Assembly (NCBI GenBank): GCA_033807775.1
Contig: CM066317.1
Coordinates: 40,861,870 to 40,925,869, forward strand
Length of the DNA: 64,000 nucleotides
Source of the DNA: Saussurea involucrata
Lineage: Eukaryota > Streptophyta > Magnoliopsida > Asterales > Asteraceae
Direction: 5' to 3'
This document shows, in pieces, positions 45,188-56,802 of this stretch. A program made the position numbers and the translations under genes. How positions within the stretch are numbered: the stretch's first letter is position 1; every line of letters begins with the position of its first letter. Under the pieces are notes generated by a model. The model saw nothing but the letters and a program-made list of their open reading frames with translations, was not told where the DNA came from and made no database searches.

Positions 45188-45418
45188 CCGGATACTTTAC
45201 TTTCCGGATCGGCTATCCGGTTAGCTCAACCATTCGGACACCATTCCATTCGGTAAGTCTTTCTTCCCGATTAATTGTTTATCCGGTAACTAACTTATCC
45301 GGTAACTCGTTTTATCCGGAAACTTATTTATCCGGTTACTTCATTTTGTTCAGACAATTCACATCCGGATCCGGACATTTCCGATCCAAACACCCTTATC
45401 CGGATTCCTATCCGGATA
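45188..45418 (+). repeat. CCGGA motif array in copia B leader
   Basis: About twelve TCCGG cores (ATCCGGTAACT, ATCCGGAAACT, ATCCGGAT) close to those of copia A. The copia B LTR, primer site and first part of the leader are missing. Confidence 0.9.
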
Positions 45419-45561
45419 CTCTGTTGAGTTATTCAAACTTACCTGTTAGCACCTGTCACTCTTAGATTTTGCGTTAGGACACTCACTCTTAGTTCCTTGC
45501 GTTAAGTCACTACCTTTAATCTAACCTACATTGTCTGAAGATCACCTTAGTTTACATCACT

Positions 45562-47220
45562 ATGTCTCGCGACGCTCTTGCAATCGGTACCGACTCCAAG
45601 CCTCTAATCATCTATCGAGGCGAATACGCACAATGGAGAGACAGATTCCTAATCTTCATCGAGACCAAGGACAACTACGACTTCATCTGGCAAGCCCTTA
45701 CAGAAGGTCCTTAGGAGACTCCAATGCAAGTTGTTCCAACCCAAGCTAATGGTGCCCCAGAACAACTAACACCAAAGCTTTACGCCCAAATGACCGACGA
45801 TGAGAAGAACAGATACAATGGGGAGAAACACGCCAAGAGATATCTGGTTCAGAGTCTGCCGAATAAGATATACACAACAATTGATTGCTACAAAGACACT
45901 TCTAAAGGCATGTGGGATCAAGTTGCAAAGATGATGAGCGGCAGTAAAGTTGGGAATCAGTTGAAGGTAAACAGCTGCATCACTCGCTATGATGGTTTCA
46001 AACAGCGGAAGGGTGAATCATTGACCGAGACATATGAATGCTTCTGCCTATTGTTGAATGATCTCCAAAAGAACCAAATCTCGAGGTCTAATACTGAAAA
46101 CTGTGTCAAGTTTCTGAACAACCTCCTACCCGAGTGGAAAACCTTCGCATCTCATATCAGACACAACCACCTCATAGAGAACGTTTCCATCAACGAGTTA
46201 TACAAAATGCTCATGCAATACGAGGATGAAGTTCTGGAGTTTATTGGCACTCAAAAATCAACCACAAAGCATCAAGCTGATCCCATCGCCATCGTATCTG
46301 ACAAACGCGGCAAGTCGTCTAGCCGAAGCTCAAGAAGAACCCCAGTATCCAGTGAATCTGAACCTGAAGAGGAGGAACCAGAGGAAAGTGATTCAGACCC
46401 CGAGCTGACTGAGATTAAGAAAGCCATGGCCTTTATCTCCAAGTCCTTTCAGAAGAAGACTTTCTTCAATAAACCGTCTTCCAGCAATCAGTGCTACTCA
46501 ACCACTCCTAACAAGCGCCATGATTACAAAGAAAGGTACGAAGGGAAAAGAAGATCTGACGAGGCCAAACAATCTGATCACAAGGAGAAGTACGAGTACA
46601 AACCTGAAGCAAAGAACAAAGACGAGCCGGCCAAGTGCTACAACTGTGCTAAACTATGCCATTTTGCCAAAGATTGCCAAAAGCCTGTCGTTCGCAACGT
46701 TGAATACTACAAGAACAAGTTGCTCTTGGCACAACAGAAAGAAGTTGGAAAAGCACTGATGGTTGAAGATGACCACTGGCTGACTCGATCTGATGATGAA
46801 AGTGATGTTGAAGACGTTGATGCTCATCTGTGCTTCATGGGAAACCACACCGCTCCTCCAAATCTCGGAGACTCATGCCAGGTATGTATTTCTATCCATC
46901 AAGCTTTAATGAATCAGATGCATCTGCTTGTTCAAAAAGTAGATTCCAGTAAGAAAACCACAAATGAACACTTGCTTGAAGTAACCACTCTAAAAGAAAA
47001 AGTAGATGTTCAAATCAAGGTCACCTAAAAGCTTAAGTCTGATAACGTCAATCTAAAAGAAAAGTGCGCGAACCTTTCTATACCACCTAAAGACTTTCGA
47101 GCCAAAATATCTGATTTAAACGCAAAACTTGATCAGTGTGAGAATGAGAAAGCTGAGATTGTCTATCAGTGCTCCTCTCTTCAAATAGACAACAAAAAGC
47201 TTGTTTCAAAAATAACAGAC
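45562..47220 (+). pseudogene. Copia B gag, interrupted by copia D
   Basis: ATG at 45562 (MSRDALAIGTDSK), close kin of copia A gag. Stop TAG at 45712-45714, then an unbroken run to 47026-47028 (TAA). Capsid: IYTTIDCYKDTSKGMWDQV, FLNNLLPEWKTFASHIRHNH. CCHC knuckle CYNCAKLCHFAKDC (46636-46677), all four ligands kept. Then LTRSDDESDVEDVDAH, SCQVC and coiled coil (DLNAKLDQCENEKAEIV). The frame is cut at 47220 in SKITD by copia D and resumes at 61236. This intact version shows what copia A lost at its ECT junction and what the pol-less copies lost at their front. Confidence 0.92.
47216..47220. repeat. Target-site duplication, left (CAGAC) of copia D
   Basis: CAGAC before the TG of the 5' LTR; identical to 61231-61235 after the 3' LTR. 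Confidence 0.95.
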
Positions 47221-47452
47221 TGTTAGTGTCAATTTTATATGTTGTATTCAAGTTGAGGGGTTATTTTGTAAATTGTGAGCCTAGGTATAAATAGCCTAGT
47301 TTAGCTCATTTTCACTAACACTTTTGATATTCATATCCTTAGAACTCTCTGTGAGTTTCTCTCTACATTGTATTACTTGATCTTGATGTTAATGAGAGAT
47401 GGACAGAGTTTTGGATAGATCTTGATTTCATTACTTGTTAATTGGGATAACA
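47221..47452 (+). mobile_element. 5' LTR of copia D (232 bp)
   Basis: TGTTAGTGTC ... GGGATAACA. TATAAATA box at 47286-47293 gives a likely transcription start near 47315-47325. Confidence 0.95.
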
Positions 47453-47454
47453 AG

Positions 47455-47467
47455 TGGTATCAGAGCC
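47455..47467 (+). promoter_or_regulatory. Primer binding site, initiator-Met tRNA (copia D)
   Basis: TGGTATCAGAGCC two bases after the LTR end. Confidence 0.93.
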
Positions 47468-47844
47468 TAGCAGATCGAATTTGTGAAGATTTTTGAAGTT
47501 TTTGGGCACTTTTTGATATTTTCGGGTTTTACATGGATTCTATGATTTGAGGATGTTTTGGATCGAGCTATAGGCACAGACTTGTTAGAATTGATTACCT
47601 GGATCAATTCGTGCAAGGATTCAGACTCAAAACAACAAAATCAAAAGATTTGGCAGATTTGGAGTTTTCGAATATGTTTACTGTTTAGATCGATTTGGCG
47701 GATTTCTGTTAGTTTCTTGGTGTTTCTCGCTGAACAAAAGGTGTTCAGAAAGCCCTCGCGACCTACCCTACGAAGTTTCAAATCAATTGGAGTTGATTTG
47801 AGAATTTTGAGCACTTAGAAAATTTTCACGTTAAAACTCATAAC

Positions 47845-48175
47845 CGTCGTACGCGTAACTGTTCTTGGTGTTCATAACTGTCGCCCGATACTTAGTATCA
47901 TAACTGTCGCATGATCCTTGCCCGACTACATTTTTAGTCGTACAAGTGTTGTACGAGAGTTACTGTACACAAAGCTTAGTCGCACAAGTTCCATACGACA
48001 GTTACTGTTTACCTGACTAAGTCGTACAAGGTTCGTACGAGAGTTGGTCCAAGTCGCACACTTGTTGTACGAGAGTTACTGTTGCTGAGTCCAAGTCATA
48101 CACGTTCTGTACGGCATTTACTGTTCACTTGTACTGTCGCACATGTTCTATACGACAGTCGTACGTTTTTGCCCG
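47845..48175 (+). repeat. GTCGTAC motif array in copia D leader
   Basis: Imperfect repeats built from AGTCGTACAAG, TGTACGAGAGTTACTGTT and CATACGACAG, alternating in orientation (GTCGTAC and GTACGAC are reverse complements). The same units recur at 56062-56358. The rest of 47468-48239 is leader with no convincing gene. Confidence 0.92.
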
Positions 48176-48239
48176 ACAGTTTGTCAAATTTTCACAAATT
48201 CACTTTTCTGTGTAAAGATCAATACAAGTAATTTTCAAG

Positions 48240-51200
48240 ATGAATAGAAACGACATAATGAACTCTTTGGGAAGTGATACTAGACCTCCGATTTTGATTG
48301 AAAAAGAGTATGAACAATGGAAAGAGAGGTTTGAGGATTTCCTTGAAAGACAATCGAATGGTGATCACTTGATAGATTCTCTTCATAATGGTCTAATGAA
48401 ACCTGTTCTTAAGGATTATCGTGTTGAGGGTGCACCAGAACCAGATAAAAGATTGGTTCCTCTTTCCGAGTACACTGTTGATCAAAAAGAAAGATTCGAT
48501 GCTGACAAGAAGGCAAGATCATATGTGATTATGGGGATTCCGAATGAGGTGTTCAACAAGATTGATAGTTACAAAGATACGACAAACAGTATGTGGAGAC
48601 AGTTAGAAAAGATGTTACAAGGGTCTCAGATTGGAAATCAGATGAAAATCACAATGTGCATCAATAGGTATGAAGAGTTTAAGGCAAAGGAAGATGAGTC
48701 ACTTTCATGACACATATGACAGATTCATGATTTTACTTAATGAACTAAGTAAAAACAAGATCAAAAAGGATCTGATCGAATTAAATGTCAAATTTCTTAC
48801 CTCACTACAACCCGAATGGAAGAGTGTGGCTAGAAAAATGAAACAAAATCCGAGACTCTCCACTATGCCACTACATGAATTGTATGAGACGATGTTGCAA
48901 GATGATGAAGAAATAGATGAGATAAGAGAGGAGAAGAACAAGAAAAAGAAGAAAGATTTCTCTCAAGAACCGATTGCACTACAAGCCGAGGTACAACTGA
49001 ATAACTTTACAACTGATGAATCTGGAATGTTTGATACAGGGTTCAGGGGAAATATTTCTGATGATGGTGTTGAACTACATCAAGCTTTGGTTCTTCTCAC
49101 AAGGCACTTTCGAAAGAAGTTTTACAAACCTTCGTCATCAAACAACAATCTGAGGTATACATCTGGTTCGAGAAAGTTTGATAACAACAATTATGAAAGG
49201 AAACCTTTTGGAGAGCAAATAGTTGAAAATATTGATAAAAGATTTGAGCAAAGATCGGAGAAAGCTGAAGGAAAGAAGGTGTATGAGAACATGGAGAAAA
49301 AGTTTGAAGATAAGAAAGTTGTGGAGATTCAAAAGTGCTACAACTGTGGTACTTCGGGTCACTATGCAAGAGATTGTCGAAAGAAGGTTGTCAAGAACAC
49401 TGATTACTACAAACAAAAGTTGCTTCTTGCACAACAAAAGGAAGATGGAAAAGCTCTTATGTTGGAGGAAGAGTATTTTCTTGATTATTCTGATGACAAG
49501 GGAGAAAATGAAGAGCATGCAAATATGTGCCAAGCAGAATTCGATTCTGACGATGAGGATAAGTCTGACACTTCCTCACAGGTAAATTCGTTTCCTTTAC
49601 ATGAATCATTAAATCAAGAAGTCATAAATCTGCGTAATGAACTGAATGACACACTAAATAAATTAGCATGTTCTGAAAACGAGTATGCTAGTTTATTTCG
49701 TGAAATTGAAATAATGGAACCATGTGTTGGATAATTAACAAAAACTCTACAAAACGAAAGAAAGAAGAATAGTGAGTTGAAACAACAGGTTGATAATGTT
49801 GAATTTGAGATAAAAGACAAATGTTCTGAAATCAAAAATCTCAAAGCTCAACGTGATCAATTTGAATCAAAAAAATTAGTACTTGATTCTCAATTATCTG
49901 AATTGAACAAGAAAATCAAAGATTTAGAATCAAAGAATAAAGAAAGTGATTTTTCTTTGACAAATCGTTCAGAAAAGAATTCAGAATTTTTAAACAAAAT
50001 TGAAAGTTTGGAAAAGAAGCTGTATTTGAGAGATCAATCTGCTCAAACAATTTTCATGAACAAGCCAAGACATGTAAACAATGTCAATAAATATTGGGGA
50101 CTTGGTTATGAATGTCCAAAATATGGTGCCAAAGCTATCAAAGCAGTACCGACAGTGTATAATTTCGAATGTTTAAGGTACGCACGATATTGGCCCTATT
50201 TTGAAGTTTATTGGACTGATGAAAAGGAAACACAAAAAGAAAAACAAAGAAAAAGAGCTTTAACAACTCATATTCAACTTCCATTTTGCTATACTAAAGA
50301 GACGTTGAAGATTCTCAACAATCTAGATAAACCACTTCCAGATAACTACATAAATGCTACAAAGCCAGTTACTAACAATCAAGTTGTTATAACTAAGAAA
50401 TATGTTCCTACGTTGGTTCTAGAAGGGAAAATAGCTGAACTTGAGATCTCTCTTGCTGAACAAAAGATCAAATATGATTATGAAAATGATCTCCTTTCAA
50501 CTATTTTCTCAACTACTTTTAAGGAAATATCTTCTTGTTACAATGACGAAGTGAAAAAGGAAACTGGTAGAATTGAACATGCTTTGATCAAAAAGTTTTC
50601 TGAATCATCAAAGAACATTTTTGATGGTAAACAAAAGATTGATCAAAAATGTCTCAAACTCTCAAAGAAAGTGGTAGATCTTGAGAATATTCTTCTTTCT
50701 GACATACCAATTTGGAAAATGAGAAAGTCAACTTTGTAAACCAAATCAATTCATTTGAAAAGAAGTTGACTGATTTGTTAAAGACAAAAGTTGATATAGA
50801 GATTGTGTTAGAAAACGAAAGAAAAGAATTTGCTTTGAAAAACTGGTTCAATCTTGAAGAAAGCAACTTTCTTAAAGAACAGAACTGTGAACTTTCTCAA
50901 AAAGTGATGACATTAGAAAAATATTTGAAAGAAGAAAAACCTAATATAATGTATGATTTTGAAGATACTTTCAATCTTGAAAGAGCACAGTTTGAAATTG
51001 AGAAAGTAATTTTTGAAAATGATAAACATTATCATGAAATGAGAATAATTGAGCTTTCTCAAGAGGTGGATGAGTTAGAAAATGAATTAGCAAAAGAAAG
51101 AAAAGAAAATGCTTTCAAAAATTGGAGTTCACCTGAGTCCACCAAAGATTTTGAAGTTCACAACGCCGATTCTGATTCGGAATGTGATTATGAACCAAAC

Positions 51201-52101
51201 GAGAAAGTTTTTGAAACCAAGTCAAAACCAATAGAAAATGAAAAAGGAAAAGCTTGTGCATTTGATTTCTCAAAGAAACTTCCGGACCATACTCATTTTA
51301 TTATTTCTGAAGAAAAAGAAGAAAGCAAAAGGAAAGATGATCTGAAAAGGATTTCTAAGAAGATTGAGTTGAATACTACTTCTGAACCTAAAATCAATAA
51401 TTCTTGTATGAAATGTAATAATAGTTAAAAGACTTATGTTTCAGATCTATCATCACTTGCAAGAAAGAATCTCAATTGTGTTCAATGTGGTAGTCATTCA
51501 TTTCAATCATCTCAAGAAAGTCCAAATATAATAACATCTGTTTCTTATATAAACAAAGAAAAATCTTCGAGTACTTTCTATAAAGGTAAGTGTTCAAACA
51601 CAAAGAATCCACCTTTAGAGAAAAGAAAGAAGGATAAAATGTCAAAGAATTCTCAAGTTCAGAGTTCTAAGGATTCTAACTCTAAATCTTCTGTTCTTTC
51701 AGATAATTCTGTGAATCCGAAGGAGAAAGAACAAGAATGGAGGGTAAAGCAAATGACGTCTGATTCATCCAAACAAAATGACAAAAATAGTTGTTTTTCA
51801 AAGAATAAACAAGTTGGTGTGAGTAATAAAAATTCTTTTGTAAAGTCATACAAAGATTACTCGAAAGACAAGTTGTTGGATTTCAAAAATGGTGAATGTT
51901 TTTGTTATGTTTGTGGATATGAAAGTTCGTTTGCTATGCCTGGTTCTTGTTGTTGGGATAATTCTTACTTTATTCCAAGTGTTAAAAGAAAATCAAATTT
52001 GAAGAAAAAGAAGAAGACACAAATGTCTAAACTCAAGGTTTCTCAAGCTAAATCAAAAAGGACCCAATACTCAATGGGTACCTAAAACTGTTTCAATCTG
52101 A
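48240..52101 (+). pseudogene. Copia D gag with very long coiled-coil extension
   Basis: ATG at 48240 (MNRNDIMNSLGSDTRPP). Capsid, then a frameshift near 48705. CCHC knuckle CYNCGTSGHYARDC (49336-49377). A coiled coil follows with TAA at 49732-49734, the block YWGLGYECPKYGAKAI to YARYWPYFEVYW (50092-50215), more coiled coil, a frameshift near 50715, and TAA at 51426-51428. Three Cys pairs follow: CMKC, CVQC (near 51480) and CFCYVCGYESS (near 51900). The boundary reads KGPNTQWVPKTVSI, reached by a frame change near 52060, with TGA at 52099-52101. Total about 1,290 codons, far longer than ordinary copia Gags. Confidence 0.88.
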
Positions 52102-53850
52102 TTGATGCAGAAACATAAGTTATGGTATTTAGATTCGGGATGTTCGAAGCATATGACAGGCCAAAGACACATGCTAACCAATTTTGTGGAAAAAGATCTT
52201 GGTCGCGTAATGTTTGGAAACAATCAGGTTGCTCCTATCAAAGGTTTTGGAGATATCATTCAAGACAATCTTATGATAAAGAAGGTTAACTATGTTGAAG
52301 GATTGGAGCACAACCTTTTCAGTATAGGACAGTTTTGCGATAAGGATTTGGTAGTGCACTTCAAGAAGACAAAGTGTTGTGTCAAAATCGAGAAAGGAAC
52401 AGATCTTCTTGTTGGAACTCGCAAGTCAAACATGTACACAATCAACTTGGCAGATATCAAACCAACCAATGAAGTGTGTCTTTTATCCAAAGCTTCAGAA
52501 GAACAAAGTTGGCTATGGCACCGACGGTTATCTCATCTAAATTTTCGATACATTCAAAAGCTGGTTTTAGGAGATTCAGTTCGGGGGCTTCCAACTTTGA
52601 AATTCAATGCCGAAAATCTATGTGATGCATGTGAGAAAGGAAAGATGAAGAGGGTTCCTCACAAGCCTAAACCGGAACCGACAACGAAGAGTATACTTGA
52701 GATGTTGCATGTGGATTTGTGCGGTCCAATGAAAACGGAAAGCATAAATGGGAGGAAATATGTCTTGGTAATAGTCGATGATTTCTCACGATACACATGG
52801 GTTAAGTTTCTAAGGTCAAAAGATGAAACTTCAGAACTTCTCATTGGTGTTATCAAGGCAGCTCAGAACAACATGCAGATCTCAGTAAAAATCGTGCGTT
52901 CGGATAATGGTACAGAATTTAAGAACAGAATCCTAGGTGATTTCTATGAATCAAATGGGATTATGCAACAATTTTCTGCCACCAGAACTCCTGAACAAAA
53001 CGGTGTTGTAGAACGACGTAACAGAACGTTAGTCAAGTCTGCGAGAACAATGTTGGCATACTCAAAGCAACCTCTTTTCTTATGGGCCGAAGCCGTGGCA
53101 ACCGCATGTTACACACAGAATCGTTCTGTCATACACCGCCGGTTTAATAAAACTCCTTATGAAATCATGAATAACCGGAAACCTAACATAAAACATTTTC
53201 ATGTTTTTGGTTGTAGGTGTTATGTTCTAAACGACAAAGAACAACGGAACAAGTTCAGTCCAAAGGCGATTGATGGTAACTTCGTTGGATACTCTTTCTC
53301 ATCGGCGTCATATATGATATATCTGAAGCAATCAAGGAATATAATGGAGAGTGTCAATGTCAAATTCAACGAACATCACGAATTGGCTTCAGACCAAAAC
53401 AGTTCAGGACCCGTTATAACTGGAATTTTAGCTTCTGGACATCTCAGTTCAGAACCTACTTCAACTTCTAATCAGGATCAACCTTCAACCTCAAAATCTC
53501 AATTAACTGATCTTGATTTATTATTTGATGAATTCTATGAAGAATTTTATGGTACTTACAATAATTCTACTAATTCTAACAGGATGGTACAAGCACCTAC
53601 AACTATTTCCGTTGCGACAACTACTCAAAATGGTGCATCTACTTCAACATCGGTTGATGTTTCCACTCCTGTTCAGAATGTTCAAGTACCAGAAGTTGTT
53701 ATTCCACAACAAGAGACTACAACTACTGTGGAAGGATCAACACAAAATCCAAGTTCTTCAGTTACTGAATCAACCATTCCTCGGTCACAACCGGAATCTT
53801 CTAGTATTCCTACAGAGTTTCCAAGTGCTACTGGTTTCTCCAACCGAAGA
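52102..53850 (+). pseudogene. Copia D protease and integrase
   Basis: Continues in the frame of the boundary TGA: MQKHKLWYLDSGCSKHMTG (DSGCS active site), YVEGLEHNLFSIGQFCDKDL, HHCC module (WHRRLSHLNF ... CDACEKGKMKR), integrase core with DLCGP, DDFSRYTWVKF, SDNGTEFKN and EQNGVVERRNRTL, then FGCRCYVLND and FVGYS. Intact through the catalytic core. A Ser/Thr/Gln-rich hinge precedes a frameshift near 53840-53865. Confidence 0.93.
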
Positions 53851-55567
53851 AGTGACGAATGCTACTCTTGAAAATGTTCAAGAATCCTATGCTCCTTACC
53901 CTCATACAACCAAGTGGACGAAGGCTCATCCCATTCACGAAATAATCGGTGACCCAAGTTCACCAGTTCAAACTCGTTCATCTGCTTTATGTGCTACCGT
54001 AAATGAGTGCATGTTCTCAATGTTTTTAAGTAACATTGAACCACTCACAGTAAAAGAAGCCTTAAATGATCCGGATTAGATTTTAGCTATGCAAGAAGAG
54101 CTAAATCAATTCGAAGAGTTAAAGGTATGGAGGTTAGTTCCAAGACCAGCCGATAAAAGCATCATTGGAACAAAGTGGGTGTTCAAAAACAAGAAAGATG
54201 AAGATGGCATCATAGTTCGTAACAAAGCGAGACTTGTAGCTAAAGGATATCGACAGCAAGAAGGGATAGATTACGATGAGACTTAAGCTCCAGTCGCACG
54301 CATTGAAGCAATCAGAATATTTTTGGCGTATGCGGCATACAAAAACTTTACGGTCTATCAGATGGACGTAAAGACAGCATTTCTTAATGGAATACTAAAA
54401 GAGGAGGTATATGTCTCACAACCCGAAGGCTTTGTAGACAAGGAGAATCCAAATCACGTTTACATTTTGGATAAAGCCTTATATGGGTTGAAACAAGCCC
54501 CGCGCGCTTGGTACGATGTTCTTTCTCAATTTCTACTCGTCTCGGGCTTTGAAAAAGGTAAGGTTGATACGACTTTGTTTGTCAAACGTGAAGACGGTGA
54601 GATGGTAATAGTACAAATATATGTAGATGATATTATATTCGGTGCATTTAACCCTGGTTTATGTACATGGTTTTCTGATCTGATGACTACTAGATTTTAG
54701 ATGAGCATGATGGGGGAGATTAACTTCTTCTAAGGATTGCAAGTGAAACAATTTTCCACGGGGATATTCATCAACCAGTTAAAGTATATATTTGACATTT
54801 TGAAGAAATTCAAAATGGAAAATTGTACTTCCATTGGAACACCGATGGAAACACAATCAAAGATCGGTCCAGATCCTCATGGTAAGGAAACTGATATACG
54901 ACACTATCGAGGTATGGTCGGATCTTTAATGTACTTAACTGCTAGTCGCCCGGATATTATGTTCGCTACTTGTCTTTGTGCGAGATTCCAGGCGAATCCT
55001 AAGGAATCTCATGTAGGAGCCGTCAAACGCATCTTCCGCTATCTCAAAGGAACTCCCTACCTTGGTCTATGGTATCCCAAAGGCACGGGATTCGAGCTAA
55101 CAGCCTACTCCGACGCGGATCATGGTGGTAGTTTATTGGACCGGAAAAGCACATCCGGACATATCCAATTCTTGGGTGATAAGTTGGTAAGTTGGGCATC
55201 TAAGAAACAGAACTGCGTGTCACTTTCTACGGCGGAGGCAGAATATGTCGCGGCCGCTAGTTGTTGCTCACAATTCATCTGGATAAAAACCCAACTGACG
55301 GATTTTGCGTGTAAGTATGAAAAAATTCCAATCTATTGTGATAGCAAGTCCGCAATAGCAATATCTGTGAATCCGGTTCAACACACGAAAACCAAGCACA
55401 TCGAAGTACGGTATCATTTTATTAAAGATCACGTCGAAAAAGGTACAATTAAACTCTATTTTGTTTCTACTGAATTTCAACTAGCCGACTTGTTTACCAA
55501 GGCTTTGGATGAGAAACGTTTCAACTTTCTTGTCTCAAAGCTAGGCATGTTGAATTTGAAAGTTTGA
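53851..55567 (+). pseudogene. Copia D reverse transcriptase and RNase H
   Basis: One frame with four stops: TAG 54077-54079, TAA 54284-54286, TAG 54698-54700, TAA 54731-54733. Motifs: SIIGTKWVFKNKKDEDGIIV, FTVYQMDVKTAFLNGILKEE, LDKALYGLKQAPRAWYDV, YVDDIIFGA (YVDD 54620-54631). RNase H: YRGMVGSLMYLTASRPDIMF, FELTAYSDADHGGSLLDRKS, AEAEYVAAASCCSQ, YCDSKSAIAISVNPVQ, LADLFTKALDEKRF. Ends TGA at 55565-55567. Confidence 0.93.
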
Positions 55568-56061
55568 TAAGTCATAGTTTTTATTCAACATTTTGAAAAT
55601 AGTTCTTAGTCATTCAAATTTTGATAAATTTGAGTGAAGAATACTTATTTTCATAATATTGAATATTCATTATGATTTGTTCAAATTTAGATTTCTTTCA
55701 GTAGTTTACAAACTAGATTTCAATTTTATTCTTTTTACCGTATGTACTTCAATTGCTATTATTTGTGCAGTTTTATGTGTGGTTCATATGTTTAGGGGGA
55801 GCTATAAATATTTGTGATCATGTTTCAAGGGGGAGCGTTCAACAAAGAAGAGGTGTTTGTTCAAAACAACAAAGGTAAGTGTTCTATCTCAAATGATTTT
55901 CGCAAACCTTACTCGATAAAAATGATTATCTCAAGACTTATGCATCTTTGTAGGGGAGCAAAATGTTTTCAAGAACACTGAACTGATTTTAAACTGAAAA
56001 GTTCAAATTTTTGAAAAGTTCAAAGTTCAAATTTTCTGAAAATTTATCAAGTCTGGAAAGT

Positions 56062-56358
56062 AGTCGTACAAGACTTGTACGAGAGTTACTGTTCCAACAC
56101 GACAATCGTACATAACTTGTACGAGAGTTACTGTTTCCGCACGACAGTCGCACAAGCTTTGTCCGACTAGCAATCCTAGTCGTACATGCTTCGTACGACA
56201 GTCACTGTTCATATTGTCAAGTCGTATACGTTTTGTCCGACTAGCATTCCTAATCGCACATGCATCGTACGACAGATACTGTTCATGATCCGGCCTTAGT
56301 CGCATCTTCATTCTACGACTAAGATGAGGTACTCGTGCATCGCTTCGTACGACTACCT
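56062..56358 (+). repeat. GTCGTAC motif array in copia D 3' spacer
   Basis: Units such as TTGTACGAGAGTTACTGTT occur twice here and are shared exactly with the leader array. Others: TCGTACGACAG, TAGTCGTACATG, GTCGTATACG. The minus frame over it (56386-56027) is a by-product of the repeat. Confidence 0.92.
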
Positions 56359-56802
56359 GACACGTGTCGGTCAACCCTTGGACCAATCACTTTGTGACAC
56401 GTGTCACTCTGACCTAAGATCTATATATAGTGCATTTTTTTGAAAGTCTTTTCAGTTTACGACTTTTGTTTCACACGATTCTCTCACAAACATAGTTATC
56501 GATTTTGGTTCGTTGTTGCTGTTTCTTCACATCTGTGGATTCAAATCGATTCACGTATCGTTTTTAATCTGTTTTCATCGCATTTCATCGATCATATCAT
56601 CATGCTGTGTTGATTATTAGAAAAGTCGAAAAAGGGGTTTTTAGAAAACTCTTCATATTCTAATCTGTGTGTTAGATTTGATAAGAAAAGAAGTTAGATT
56701 TTTGGTAGAAAACCGAACATAGGACACTAGTTTGATATGATTTCATTGACAAATCTTAGGTTTTTGGGTTTGAATGTTCATAAATGTTCGAACACTCATA
56801 AA

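Noticed and set aside
54077..54733. RT stops in copia D as programmed recoding
   Set aside because: Four stops of different type at positions not shared with copia C; ordinary decay or sequence error is simpler.
56027..56386. 119-codon minus frame
   Set aside because: Follows from the GTCGTAC array; repeats such as CRAETVTLVQV reflect the DNA repeat.
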